A stretch of DNA of 64,000 nt from Hymenobacter puniceus (GTDB lineage: Bacteria > Bacteroidota > Bacteroidia > Cytophagales > Hymenobacteraceae). The stretch covers positions 124,001 to 188,000 of the forward strand of contig NZ_JACSCX010000001.1 of NCBI RefSeq assembly GCF_014333525.1, given 5' to 3'. The notes beneath the pieces are model-generated. The model was not told the DNA's origin and did no database searches. It saw nothing but the letters and a program-made list of their open reading frames with translations. The translations under genes and the position numbers were made by a program. Positions 52,922 through 62,302 of this stretch are shown here, one piece after another. The first letter of the stretch is position 1, and the number at the start of each line of letters is the position of its first letter.

Positions 52922-53785
52922 CTAGAGTTTATCAAGAACGAGGGCAATCTGCACGATGGGCAGGTAAAGAAAGGAGCCGAACATGATGCTCATGGCTGCT
53001 TTCTTCGTGCAGGTGCGCATCAGGTAGAAAGTCTGCATCAAAAACAGCACGCCACACACCACCGCCACCAGCGCTGATACTTTACCACTGATGCCAAATT
53101 GCAGCGGCAGCAAACTCATCGGTATCAGCAGTAGCGTGTAAGTCATGATCTGAAAGGCTGTGCGCAGGTCCTTACGGCCTGGTGAAGGCAGCATCTTGAA
53201 GCCGGCGGCGCGGTAATCATCATCCAGCACCCAGGCAATGGCCCAGAAATGCGGAAACTGCCACATGAATTGAATGCCGAACAGCACCCACCCACCAATG
53301 CTGGCGTCGCCGGTAATGGCGTTGGTAGCGGCCACCCACCCAATAAACGGTGGCAGCCCGCCCGGAATGGCGCCCACGAACACGCAAATCGGTGACAGTT
53401 GCTTGAGCGGCGTGTAAATGAAGCCGTAAATAATCAGCGAAATCAGCGACAGGGCTGCGGCCAGCGGATTGAAGCAGTAGGCCAGCAGCGCAAGCCCAAA
53501 TGCGCCCAAAACGATGGTGAACACCCAGGCTTCAGATACCGACAAGATGCCGAGCGGCAACGGCCGCTTCGCAGTGCGCTTCATCAGCTTGTCGAGGTCT
53601 TTCTCGTAGATCTGGTTAATGGTGTTTGCCGAGCCGGTGATGGCCAAGCCACCCAGCATTACCAGCAGCGCCCGGCCCCAATCAAACGCCTGAGCCCCCA
53701 ATAAAAAACCAATGGCACTGGAGAAGGCGACCGTCAGGGCCAGCCGAAACTTAAGCAGTTGAAAATACGCCCTGGCTTTGATCAT
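52922..53785 (-). CDS. ctaB: protoheme IX farnesyltransferase (heme O synthase)
   Basis: The 287-residue UbiA-family enzyme adds a farnesyl group to heme B, giving heme O. It has eight or nine membrane segments and the two Asp-rich loops: NQIYEKDLDKLMKRTAKRPL near residue 60, and the second around PHFWAIAWVLDDDYRAAGFKM. CtaA, encoded just upstream, converts heme O to heme A for subunit I, so both steps are encoded in this locus. Confidence 0.94.
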   Translation of the reverse strand: MIKARAYFQLLKFRLALTVAFSSAIGFLLGAQAFDWGRALLVMLGGLAITGSANTINQIYEKDLDKLMKRTAKRPLPLGILSVSEAWVFTIVLGAFGLALLAYCFNPLAAALSLISLIIYGFIYTPLKQLSPICVFVGAIPGGLPPFIGWVAATNAITGDASIGGWVLFGIQFMWQFPHFWAIAWVLDDDYRAAGFKMLPSPGRKDLRTAFQIMTYTLLLIPMSLLPLQFGISGKVSALVAVVCGVLFLMQTFYLMRTCTKKAAMSIMFGSFLYLPIVQIALVLDKL

Positions 53786-53837
53786 TAGCAGTTAAAACAA
53801 CACGGGCGGCGGAAGCACTCCAAACCGGGCCGCAAAG

Positions 53838-54929
53838 TTACGCAACAACGCGCGGAATAGCGGCCTGCGTTGGTGTTTTCGTCTGGCGCCGGTAGCGGAT
53901 GATGGTCAGAAACTGTGCGCCGAAAAGCACGGTGGCCAGCGTCAGGTGCACCGGCTGCACAGCAGCAGGCAGCGCGAAGTAGGCCAGCGTTACACCAGCC
54001 GCTATTTCCAGGCCCAGCAGCAGCAGCACAGCGTTGGCAAGCGTGCGCAGGTGCTGAGAGCGGGTCTGGTACAGCCGGAAAGCCACAAACAGGTTAAGCA
54101 ACAGCAGCAGCAGCGAGAATGAGCGGTGTACCTTAAACGTCAGCCCCAGTTGCTCAACCCAAGTACCTCGGCTGCCATACTCGGCGGCAACGGCCACCAC
54201 ATCAATCTGCTCACGCACCTGCGTACCCAGAATAATCTGACCGAACGTAGCTAGCGTAATTACCCACAGCCACAGCGTAAGGCCCGACGCTGGTATCCAA
54301 CTCGTATCGGGCTGATCAACAGCAGCCCTTTCGCGCTGAGAACGGTCCACGGCATAAATGAGCAGCGCCACAATCAGCAAGGCCACCGCCATGTGCACCG
54401 TTACCATCTCCGGCAGCAGGTTGGTAGATACCACCAAGGAGCCTAGCCAGCCCTGGAAACCCGTCAGCACCAACGAAATAAAGGCCAGCCAGAACACCAC
54501 CGGGTCGCGGCGTAGATACGGCAACGCCAGCAACACCGTCAGGAAGATAAATACGCCAATCAGCGCCCCTAGCAACCGGTTCAGGTACTCAATCCAAGTT
54601 TTGGTAGCATTAAAGTCGGTTTCGACATACTGCGTAGGATGCGCAAAAATCTGTGCAGCTACCTCGCTGAAGCCTAGCTTATCCAGCGTCTTAGCAATGC
54701 GCTGATTTTTGGCCACCCGCTGCTCGGTATAGATTTCCTTGTAGTTGGCCGGCAACTGGCTAACAGTTGTGGGCGGCACCCATGTCCCGAAGCACTTAGG
54801 CCAATCTGGGCAGCCCATACCAGAGCCTGTGCTCCGGACAATACCACCTACCAAAATCAGCAGGTACACTGCTACTACCGTCAGAATGCCAAAGAAGCGG
54901 AAACGCCGTACGAAAGTAGATTGGGTCAT
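53838..54929 (-). CDS. ctaA: heme A synthase (COX15/CtaA family)
   Basis: The 363-residue protein oxidises the C8 methyl of heme O to a formyl group. It has eight membrane segments, the motif RSTGSGMGCPDWPKCFG with two cysteines in the first periplasmic loop, conserved His residues at helix ends (MVTVHMAVAL, FKVHRSFSLLL, VQPVHLTLATV) and a Lys/Arg-rich C-terminus. The ATG at 54929 begins the family N-terminus; the frame extends to 54968. It follows the coxA terminator, so it may have its own promoter. Confidence 0.93.
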   Translation of the reverse strand: MTQSTFVRRFRFFGILTVVAVYLLILVGGIVRSTGSGMGCPDWPKCFGTWVPPTTVSQLPANYKEIYTEQRVAKNQRIAKTLDKLGFSEVAAQIFAHPTQYVETDFNATKTWIEYLNRLLGALIGVFIFLTVLLALPYLRRDPVVFWLAFISLVLTGFQGWLGSLVVSTNLLPEMVTVHMAVALLIVALLIYAVDRSQRERAAVDQPDTSWIPASGLTLWLWVITLATFGQIILGTQVREQIDVVAVAAEYGSRGTWVEQLGLTFKVHRSFSLLLLLLNLFVAFRLYQTRSQHLRTLANAVLLLLGLEIAAGVTLAYFALPAAVQPVHLTLATVLFGAQFLTIIRYRRQTKTPTQAAIPRVVA

Positions 54930-55045
54930 AGGAAAAGGAGCGTCACCTACCATCACGCCATCAGTCAAAAAAAGAAAATCTAGTTGCCTTACGCCGATAG
55001 TAACGCCAAGTGTAAAACAGCACTACTGTGGGCTTAGTTTACTGC

Positions 55046-55083
55046 AAAACAAAACGGGCCGCCGTAAAAACAGCGGCCCGTTT
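55046..55083 (-). terminator. terminator between coxA and ctaA
   Basis: AAACGGGCCGC (55052-55062) pairs exactly with GCGGCCCGTTT (55073-55083), and on the minus strand ends in TTTTGTTTT. It splits the locus into an upstream act-cox unit and a downstream ctaA-ctaB-subunit III unit. Confidence 0.85.
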
Positions 55084-55105
55084 CGGGAAGATTGCCAAAT
55101 GTTGA

Positions 55106-56962
55106 CTACTCCATTTCGCTTTCGTACGGCAGGTTCGAGGACTGGGTCTTCGAGTACGGTACGTTCTGCGGAATAAAGTCGTCTGCAGCGCCTGGTTTGC
55201 TATAATCGTAGGGCCAGCGGTAGACAGCTGGAATCTCACCAGGCCAGTTGCCATGGCCGGGAACAACCGGCGTAGTCCACTCCAGTGTGGTCGAGCGCCA
55301 TGGATTTTCGCTGGCGCGGCGGCCGCGGAAGATGCTGTAGAAGAAGTTGAAGATGAACACAAACTGAGCGAAAAACGCCAGAATAGCAGCCACCGAAATA
55401 AACTTGTTCAAGTCAGCAAACTGGCTGAAAGAGTCGAAGCCAGTCCAAGCGTAGTAGCGACGAGGGAAACCGGCAATACCTACGTAGTGCATCGGCATGA
55501 ACACCAGATATACTCCAATGAACGTCAGCCAGAAGTGGATATAACCCAGCTTCTCGTCCATCATACGGCCGAACATCTTCGGGAACCAGTGATACACACC
55601 AGCAAACAGACCAAAGAAAGCCGAGCTACCCATTACCAAGTGGAAGTGAGCCACTACGAAATAGGTGTTGTGCATCTGGATATCGAGGGCCGCGTTGCCG
55701 AGGATGATACCCGTCAGACCACCCGAAATGAACAGCGACACAAAGCCAATTGAGAAAAGCATGGCCGTGGTGAAGCGGATGTTACCGCGCCACAGTGTAG
55801 CCAGCCAGTTGAAGGTTTTCACGGCCGATGGCACCGCAATGATCAGTGTCAGGAACATGAAGACCGATCCAAGGAAAGGGTTCATGCCCGTTACGAACAT
55901 GTGGTGAGCCCACACTACGAACGACAGCAAGGAAATACCCAGCAGCGAACCAATCATGGCGCGGTAGCCGAAGATGGGCTTACGAGCGTTGGTAGCGAGA
56001 ATCTCCGATACCATACCCATAGCAGGCATGATTACGATGTACACCTCGGGGTGACCCAGGAACCAGAACAAGTGCTGGAACAGTACCGGCGAACCGCCCG
56101 TGTTATTCAGCGCCTGACCGGCAATGTAGATATCCGACAAGAAGAATGACGTACCGAACGAACGGTCGAAGATCAGAAGCAAAGCAGCTGAGAACAACAC
56201 CGGGAACGACAACAGACCCAAAATAGCCGTCAGGAAAAACGACCAGATGGTGAGCGGCAGCTTGCTCATGCTCATGCCGCGGGTCCGGAGGTTGATTACC
56301 GTAGTGATGTAGTTAACACCGCCCAGCAGCTGCGAAACGATGAACAAAGCCATCGACACCAGCCACATCGTCATGCCCATGCCGGAGCCGGGAATAGCCT
56401 GAGGCAAGGCGCTCAGCGGTGGGTAGATTGTCCAGCCAGCCGAAGCAGGACCGGTTTCCAGGAACATCGAGGTGAACATGATGATACCGGAAACAAAGAA
56501 GAACCAGTACGACAACATGTTCATAAAGCCCGAAGCCATGTCGCGGGCACCTACCTGCAGCGGAATCAAGAAGTTGGAGAACGTACCCGACAGACCCGCA
56601 GTCAGCACGAAGAACACCATGATGGTGCCGTGCATCGTTACAAGCGCCAGATAGAACTCCGGGTTCAGCTTACCTGCCTCAATCCACTTGCCAAGGAAAG
56701 GAGTCAGCCACTCCATCGTCGACTCGGGCCAGCCGAGTTGCAAACGGAACAAGCTGGAGAGCGTACCACCCAGGATAGCCCAGAAGATACCAGTAATCAG
56801 AAACTGCTTGGCAATCACCTTGTGGTCCGTGCTGAACACGTACTTGAACAGCCAATGCTGGTCGTGGTGATGATCGTCGTGGTGCAGGTGCTCGTCGTGC
56901 TCGATGCCTGGCTCGGTTACCCCGATGCCGCCCTGCACTTGAGTGGGAAGATTAGCAGCCAT
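55106..56962 (-). CDS. ctaD: cytochrome c oxidase subunit I
   Basis: The 618-residue heme-copper subunit holds the low-spin heme and the heme a3-CuB site. After an unusual His/Asp-rich N-terminal stretch (HDEHLHHDDHHHDQHW) come twelve membrane segments with STDHKVIAKQF, TMHGTIMVFFVLTAGL, the CuB/Tyr block LGHPEVYIVIMPAMG, WAHHMFVTGMN and the heme ligands in NTYFVVAHFHLVMGSSAFF. This is an A-type oxidase by the HPEVY motif. The ATG at 56962 begins the family region. It lies 28 bp after coxB, cotranscribed, and ends at a strong terminator. Confidence 0.95.
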   Translation of the reverse strand: MAANLPTQVQGGIGVTEPGIEHDEHLHHDDHHHDQHWLFKYVFSTDHKVIAKQFLITGIFWAILGGTLSSLFRLQLGWPESTMEWLTPFLGKWIEAGKLNPEFYLALVTMHGTIMVFFVLTAGLSGTFSNFLIPLQVGARDMASGFMNMLSYWFFFVSGIIMFTSMFLETGPASAGWTIYPPLSALPQAIPGSGMGMTMWLVSMALFIVSQLLGGVNYITTVINLRTRGMSMSKLPLTIWSFFLTAILGLLSFPVLFSAALLLIFDRSFGTSFFLSDIYIAGQALNNTGGSPVLFQHLFWFLGHPEVYIVIMPAMGMVSEILATNARKPIFGYRAMIGSLLGISLLSFVVWAHHMFVTGMNPFLGSVFMFLTLIIAVPSAVKTFNWLATLWRGNIRFTTAMLFSIGFVSLFISGGLTGIILGNAALDIQMHNTYFVVAHFHLVMGSSAFFGLFAGVYHWFPKMFGRMMDEKLGYIHFWLTFIGVYLVFMPMHYVGIAGFPRRYYAWTGFDSFSQFADLNKFISVAAILAFFAQFVFIFNFFYSIFRGRRASENPWRSTTLEWTTPVVPGHGNWPGEIPAVYRWPYDYSKPGAADDFIPQNVPYSKTQSSNLPYESEME

Positions 56963-56990
56963 AGAAAGCGTACAAATTAACTGCGTTGAA

Positions 56991-58052
56991 TTAGAGAGAA
57001 GCATTGGCAGCAGGTACCGTCACGGCAGCAGCAGCCTCCTTTACAACCAGCTTTTCTTCTTTCTGTTTGAAGGAAGCCAGTACATCTGGGTTCTGCTCCG
57101 AGAAAGATTTCTGCTGACCAAACCAAGCAACATAATCGTCTGGCTCGTCTACCACAATGTTAAGCTTCATGGCAAAGTGACCACGGCCGCAGATCTGGTT
57201 GCAAGCAAGCTCATAGTTGAACTTTGGGTTGCCAAGCTGGGCGCGCATCTCGTCGGTGGTTTTGGTAGGCGTAAACCAGAACTTGGTCGGCATACCGGGT
57301 ACAGCGTACATCTGCACACGGAAGTGCGGCATATATACAGCGTGCAACACGTCGCGCGAGCGAATCTTCAGCAATACCGGGTGGCCTTTTGGCACGTGGA
57401 TTTCACCGGCAACAAAATCATCCAAACCCGTCTTATCGGTCAGGTCGAAGCCAAACTCGTTGGTGGCATCAATCAGGCGGTAGTTAACTACACCCAGCTT
57501 CAGGTCACGACCTGGATAACGTACCAACCAGTTGAACTGCTTGCCCATTACTTCCAGAACTACTGCATCCTTAGGAGCTGGCCCCGTAATACGGGTCCAC
57601 TCCTTCCAGCCAGCGAATACAAGACCAGCCATCACAATAGCCGGAATTACCGTCCAGATGATTTCGATCTTGTTGTTATGCGGGAAGAAATAAGCACGAC
57701 GGCCGTCTTTCTGCTGGTATTTATAGGAATAGTAGAACAGGGCAACCTGCGTCAGCACGAACACGATACCGATGATGATCATCGTAGTCCAGAACATGCG
57801 CTCTGTGGCCAAGCCGTGTACCGAGGCAATCGGCGGATTCATCTTATTGAAGTTGTCGCCAAACGACCAAGCGAAGGCCGCGCCACCAACTACCATAAAG
57901 ATGATCATCAGCACCGCATTCACGCGGTTGCTCATCCCAAATTCGCGGGCCGAGCTGCCAGAGAAAATCGAGGTTAGAATCTGGAGGCGGAACAACAGGC
58001 CGAATACGACCAGCAGCAACACCAACACCAGCAGAATACCAAGAGCAGTCAT
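56991..58052 (-). CDS. ctaC: cytochrome c oxidase subunit II
   Basis: The 353-residue subunit II has three hydrophobic segments (about residues 3-25, 45-65 and 85-110) and a periplasmic cupredoxin domain with the binuclear CuA ligands Cys284, Cys288, His292 and Met295 (CNQICGRGHFAM). It has no CxxCH heme-binding tail, so the oxidase is aa3 rather than caa3. The quinol-oxidising complex encoded upstream is expected to pass electrons to it, directly or through a cytochrome c. The C-terminus is an Ala/Val-rich extension. Confidence 0.94.
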   Translation of the reverse strand: MTALGILLVLVLLLVVFGLLFRLQILTSIFSGSSAREFGMSNRVNAVLMIIFMVVGGAAFAWSFGDNFNKMNPPIASVHGLATERMFWTTMIIIGIVFVLTQVALFYYSYKYQQKDGRRAYFFPHNNKIEIIWTVIPAIVMAGLVFAGWKEWTRITGPAPKDAVVLEVMGKQFNWLVRYPGRDLKLGVVNYRLIDATNEFGFDLTDKTGLDDFVAGEIHVPKGHPVLLKIRSRDVLHAVYMPHFRVQMYAVPGMPTKFWFTPTKTTDEMRAQLGNPKFNYELACNQICGRGHFAMKLNIVVDEPDDYVAWFGQQKSFSEQNPDVLASFKQKEEKLVVKEAAAAVTVPAANASL

Positions 58053-58146
58053 TAGGTAAGGAAAGAGGTGAGATTTTTGAGAGTGGTAGCGGAGCAGCGA
58101 GATGCAGTGAAGCCTACGCTCCTCCCCTGCCAGTACTCATGTCTGA

Positions 58147-59466
58147 TTAGGTGGTATGGTGCACGCTCTCGTCGAGGAATGGGTGGTGCAATGGCACCAG
58201 CGAAGCCTGCGACAACCGCTTGGTCATGAGCAGCAGGAAGCTACCCAAGAACACCAGTGCAACACCAAACTCAATAATGAACCCGTTATTCTCCTGCATA
58301 GTTGCAGGCATGATCATCAAATAGAAGTCAAACCAGTGGCCGATCAGAATAGCTATGGTAACAATTTTCAGCATGATCATCTGGCGCTTTGCATCCCGTG
58401 TCATAAGAACAAGGAAAGGAAAGGCAAAGTTGATGATCAGGTTGAAAAAGAATAGCCATGTATACTGGTTGTTAAAGCCGCCCAAACGCTGGTTGAAATA
58501 CACCGACTCTTCAGGAAGGTTAGCGTACCAAATAAGCATGAACTGCGAGAACCACACGTACGTCCAGAAAATGCTGAAGCCAAACATGAACTTGCCCAGA
58601 TCGTGCAGATGGCCTGCTTTCACCCAGCGCAGGTAGCCAGCATCCTTCAGCAGAATAGTGCACAACGTGGTGGCCGCAATGCCGGATACCCACCAAGAAG
58701 CGAATACATACCAGCCAAACATCGTCGAGAACCAATGTACGTCAACTGACATCACCCAGTCCCAGGCAGCAATCGACGATGATACTGCGAACAGTACCAA
58801 GAAGATTGCTGATACGTTGATGCATTTGTGGAAGTACTCGGTGCCACCGTTTAGATCTTCTGCCAACGACAGGTCGCGGAGCTTTTTGGTGAAGAATGCC
58901 CAGATGGCAATAAACAACACCATACGGAACAGATAGAACGGCATGTTCAGGAAGCCCGACTTGCCGGCAATGATGGCATCATAGGTTTCGCTGCCCTTCT
59001 CCATGATGCCTGGCACCGTCCAATGGAAGATGTCATTGTTGATCAGGCTTACCAAGAAAATGAGCACCATCAGTACACCACCTGGAATAACCCAGGCACT
59101 GAGAGCTTCATACACCCGCTTAATCAGAACCGACCAGCCGGCGTAGGCTACGTATTGAATAGCCATAAATACTGTACCTACCACCGATACTCCGGTGAAG
59201 AATACGTTGTTGTGCCATAGACTTACAATCAGGCGCTTCAGCCACAGAGGGCTGCCGTGGTGGCCTCCTGCATGACCAGCCACAGCACCATGGGCGCCAG
59301 CGGCGCCTTCAGCGTGCTCAGCACCGATGTTGAAGTAGGCGACAATCAAACCAATCACCAGCAGCAGAATGCCGGCCAAGATGATCATCATGAATTTCTT
59401 GCGAGTACCGGCTGAAACCTCCAGGTATTCCGCCGTAACGCCTTCGTGTTGCGTCAGAGTTGCCAT
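58147..59466 (-). CDS. actF: alternative complex III subunit ActF, quinone-binding membrane protein
   Basis: The 439-residue protein has about ten membrane segments. It matches the ActF subunit of alternative complex III, a membrane protein distantly related to ActC/NrfD, with FFTGVSVVGTVFMAIQYVAYAG, SVDVHWFSTMFGWYVFASWW, FMLIWYANLPEESVYF and a C-terminal MTKRLSQASLVPLHHPFLDES. Such subunits build the proton- or quinone-handling part of the complex. It follows actE by 6 bp and precedes coxB by about 94 bp. Confidence 0.9.
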   Translation of the reverse strand: MATLTQHEGVTAEYLEVSAGTRKKFMMIILAGILLLVIGLIVAYFNIGAEHAEGAAGAHGAVAGHAGGHHGSPLWLKRLIVSLWHNNVFFTGVSVVGTVFMAIQYVAYAGWSVLIKRVYEALSAWVIPGGVLMVLIFLVSLINNDIFHWTVPGIMEKGSETYDAIIAGKSGFLNMPFYLFRMVLFIAIWAFFTKKLRDLSLAEDLNGGTEYFHKCINVSAIFLVLFAVSSSIAAWDWVMSVDVHWFSTMFGWYVFASWWVSGIAATTLCTILLKDAGYLRWVKAGHLHDLGKFMFGFSIFWTYVWFSQFMLIWYANLPEESVYFNQRLGGFNNQYTWLFFFNLIINFAFPFLVLMTRDAKRQMIMLKIVTIAILIGHWFDFYLMIMPATMQENNGFIIEFGVALVFLGSFLLLMTKRLSQASLVPLHHPFLDESVHHTT

Positions 59467-59472
59467 AGTGGA

Positions 59473-60222
59473 TTAGTTTGCGGTGCCGTTACGTGCCTGG
59501 TCTCCTTGGCCCGGATTTTCCGAAGCCTTGTTTGCCTGAGCTTCCTGAACAGGAGCCTGAGTTTGCGAGTCGGTAGTCTGCGACGAATCGGCAGCAGTTA
59601 CGCCCGTTGCTGAACCACCATTGGCCTTCAGCAAGTCAGCAACTCCATCAGCGCCTTTGCCTAGCTGTAGGGCCCGAACGTACATGGAGATTTTCCAGCG
59701 CTCTTCAGGATTTACCTGTGAGCCATGCGGCATCATCCGGTTGCGGCCCCACTGAATGACGTGGTAAATGTGCCCGTCATTCATGGTTTTATAAGCACCT
59801 GCCGAGTAGTTCGGTACACCTTTGAACTTGATGCCTACCGGCCCCTGACCATCGCCTTGCTCGCCATGGCAGTGCTGGCAGTTACGCACATACAGTGCCT
59901 TTCCTTCCTCCAGATTTTCCTTGGTGTAGGAATAGGGGTTGCGCAGTTTGGTTTCGGCAGTAGCCACATCATCTTTGGCGATGTGCGAATAATACTCAGC
60001 TTTGCCGCGGGCTACCGTACCCACCACAGGGGTGCGCTGGTTGATGCCCATTGGATTTACTGTATTGGCATTCACCTGACGCAAGGGGTCGTACGGAATA
60101 GACTCGTACATCTCCGGGGCGTACTCAATGCCAGGATCATCGGCGCGGTTGCAGCCGGTGGTCAGCACCGAAGCAAACAGGATGGCCGACGCTTGCAGAC
60201 CTAGTTTCAGCGAATGCGTCAT
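59473..60222 (-). CDS. actE: alternative complex III subunit ActE, monoheme cytochrome c lipoprotein
   Basis: The 249-residue protein has a lipoprotein signal with lipobox LTTGC (Cys24) and one heme c site CQHCH (Cys115, Cys118, His119), with Met in MMPHGSQV as likely axial ligand. It passes electrons from ActA towards the oxidase. A Gln/Ala/Ser/Asn-rich tail of around 45 residues extends past the cytochrome fold and may be a flexible linker. It overlaps actD by one base and lies 6 bp from actF. Confidence 0.92.
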   Translation of the reverse strand: MTHSLKLGLQASAILFASVLTTGCNRADDPGIEYAPEMYESIPYDPLRQVNANTVNPMGINQRTPVVGTVARGKAEYYSHIAKDDVATAETKLRNPYSYTKENLEEGKALYVRNCQHCHGEQGDGQGPVGIKFKGVPNYSAGAYKTMNDGHIYHVIQWGRNRMMPHGSQVNPEERWKISMYVRALQLGKGADGVADLLKANGGSATGVTAADSSQTTDSQTQAPVQEAQANKASENPGQGDQARNGTAN

Positions 60223-60746
60223 TAGAATTTGGTCATTTCTTTTTCGTTCACCTCCGAGGCGCCGTTGGCGCGCAGCAGTTGCGTCAGATGGTTCAGGTCG
60301 GTCTTCTCGTTCAGCTCGATGGCCATCACAAACTTGTCGTCGGTGGAGCGCACATCCAGAACAGGCGTCTTCCAGCGAGGATACAGCTTGCTGATGGTAT
60401 AGAAGGTAATCACCATACCATGGCAGCAGAAGAATACCGTCAATTCAAAGGATACTGGAATGAAGGCGGGAAGTGCGATGTGCGGCTTACCACCGATAAT
60501 CATTGGCCAGTCGAAACCGAGCGTGTAGATCTGCAGCCAGAGGGCAAAGCACAGACCAACCAACCCGTAGAAGAAAGCGGCAATGGGCAGCCGGGAACGT
60601 TCAATGCCAAGGGCATCGTCGATACCGTGGATCGGAAACGGGGTGAAGACTTCGTAGATTTTAACGCCCGCTTCGCGGACGTTTTCAACGGCGTGCAGCA
60701 GCACGTCTTCGTCTTCGAAGATGCCGAGGGCGAAGCGCTTAGTCAT
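60222..60746 (-). CDS. actD: alternative complex III subunit ActD (DUF3341)
   Basis: The 174-residue protein matches ActD: a cytoplasmic DUF3341 domain ([23 protein letters not shown], then [17 protein letters not shown]) with two membrane segments (about residues 55-85 and 100-120) and a C-terminal region ending [10 protein letters not shown]. It holds ActC and ActF together in the complex. Its stop overlaps the actE start by one base and its start overlaps the actC stop by 8 bases, so expression is coupled. Confidence 0.92.
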   Translation of the reverse strand: MTKRFALGIFEDEDVLLHAVENVREAGVKIYEVFTPFPIHGIDDALGIERSRLPIAAFFYGLVGLCFALWLQIYTLGFDWPMIIGGKPHIALPAFIPVSFELTVFFCCHGMVITFYTISKLYPRWKTPVLDVRSTDDKFVMAIELNEKTDLNHLTQLLRANGASEVNEKEMTKF

Positions 60747-62196
60747 GCTTATCGTAGTTTATGGGAGCCGAAGCCGGCACGCCGTGGGTGGCGGGTTGAT
60801 GAACTGCGTTGTGGTGTGGATCGTGGCCGGTGTACGTCGGGCCGTTATCGACCGTGTACTTCAGCACTGACTTCACTTCAGCCATGTTGATTACCGGGAA
60901 GAACTTGGCGAACAGTAGGAACAAGGTGAAAAACAAACCCAGCGTACCAACATAGATACCGATATCGATGATGCTTGGGGAGAACATAACCCAGCTGGAC
61001 GGCAGGTAGTCGCGGTGTAGCGAGGTAACAATAATCACGAAACGCTCGAACCACATACCAATGTTCACGATAATCGACAGCACAAACGTAGCTGGAATGC
61101 TGTAACGAATACGCCGAATCCACACTAGCTGAGGCGAAATTACGTTGCAGGTCATCATCGACCAGTAAGCCCACCAGTAAGGACCAGTTGCGCGGTTGAT
61201 GAAGGCATACTGTTCGAATTCAACACCTGAATACCAAGCAATGAAGAACTCCGTAATGTAGGCCACCCCTACAATCGAGCCGGTTACCATCATGATTTTG
61301 TTCATGAGGGCAATGTGCTCCAGCGTAATGTAGTCTTCCAGCTTAAATACGACGCGGGTGATGAGCATCAGCGTCAGTACCATGGCGAAACCCGAGAAGA
61401 TAGCGCCAGCCACGAAGTAGGGCGGGAAGATGGTGGTGTGCCAGCCTGGTACAACCGAGGTAGCAAAGTCCATCGATACAATGGTGTGTACCGAAAGTAC
61501 CAGCGGGGTCGAAACACCAGCCAGAATCAACGACACCGTTTCGTAGCGGCTCCAGTGTTTGGCCGAACCTTTCCAGCCCATGCTCAGCAGCGAGTACGCT
61601 ACTTTGGCAATCGGGCCTTTAGCCCGGTCACGGATGGTGGCGAAGTCAGGTACCAGACCCGTGTACCAGAACACCAGCGACACCGTGAAGTAAGTCGAAA
61701 TGGCGAATACGTCCCAGAGCAGCGGCGAATTGAAGTTCACCCATAGTGAGCCCAGTGTGTTCTGCAGCGGAAACACGTAGAAAGCCAGCCACGGACGACC
61801 CATGTGCAGTACCGGGAACATGGCCGCGCAAATTACTGCGAAGATGGTCATGGCTTCGGCAGCACGGTTGATAGAGGTCCGCCACTTCTGACGGAACAGC
61901 AGCAGAACGGCTGAAATTAGGGTGCCGGCGTGGCCGATACCTACCCACCACACGAAGTTGGTGATGTCCCAAGCCCAACCAACGGTTTTGTTAAGGCCCC
62001 ATTCGCCGATGCCGTACCATAAGGTGCGGTATACAGAATAGAAAAAGATGCCGAGGAAGAAAAGAGCCACGGCCAGAGCGGCCATCCAACGAACGTTGGG
62101 AGCGGCTTCTACCTGGCGGCACACGTCTTGGGTGACGTCGTGGTACGTTTTCCCCCCGGTTACGAGCGGCTCCCGTACAGGCGATACGTGCTGCAT
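60739..62196 (-). CDS. actC: alternative complex III subunit ActC (NrfD family)
   Basis: The 485-residue NrfD/PsrC-type protein has ten membrane segments and forms the quinone-binding membrane subunit facing ActB. Motifs are [21 protein letters not shown] at the N-terminus, [37 protein letters not shown] and [17 protein letters not shown]. The cytoplasmic C-terminus is rich in His ([15 protein letters not shown]). It follows actB after 106 bp that contain an inverted repeat, and overlaps actD by 8 bases. Confidence 0.93.
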   Translation of the reverse strand: MQHVSPVREPLVTGGKTYHDVTQDVCRQVEAAPNVRWMAALAVALFFLGIFFYSVYRTLWYGIGEWGLNKTVGWAWDITNFVWWVGIGHAGTLISAVLLLFRQKWRTSINRAAEAMTIFAVICAAMFPVLHMGRPWLAFYVFPLQNTLGSLWVNFNSPLLWDVFAISTYFTVSLVFWYTGLVPDFATIRDRAKGPIAKVAYSLLSMGWKGSAKHWSRYETVSLILAGVSTPLVLSVHTIVSMDFATSVVPGWHTTIFPPYFVAGAIFSGFAMVLTLMLITRVVFKLEDYITLEHIALMNKIMMVTGSIVGVAYITEFFIAWYSGVEFEQYAFINRATGPYWWAYWSMMTCNVISPQLVWIRRIRYSIPATFVLSIIVNIGMWFERFVIIVTSLHRDYLPSSWVMFSPSIIDIGIYVGTLGLFFTLFLLFAKFFPVINMAEVKSVLKYTVDNGPTYTGHDPHHNAVHQPATHGVPASAPINYDKHD

Positions 62197-62214
62197 AGTT
62201 TTAGATTTTTGGGT

Positions 62215-62296
62215 CTTGGGAACTCAGGGGCTCAGCTTCTTGCGGAAATGGTATCTGGTTGAAAAACCAAGACCTCAGGCTCCCAAGCCCCCAACT
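62215..62296. repeat. imperfect inverted repeat between actB and actC
   Basis: TTGGGTCTTGGGAACTCAGG near 62212-62231 recurs inverted near 62270-62296 (AACCAAGACCTCAGG and CCCAAGCCCCC). It has mismatches and no T-run. It may shape the mRNA between two subunits needed in equal amounts. Confidence 0.4.
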
Positions 62297-62302
62297 ACTG
62301 GT

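Noticed and set aside
56943..57977. 344-residue open frame antisense to coxB
   Set aside because: The opposite strand encodes subunit II with intact CuA ligands; the antisense product has no family features.
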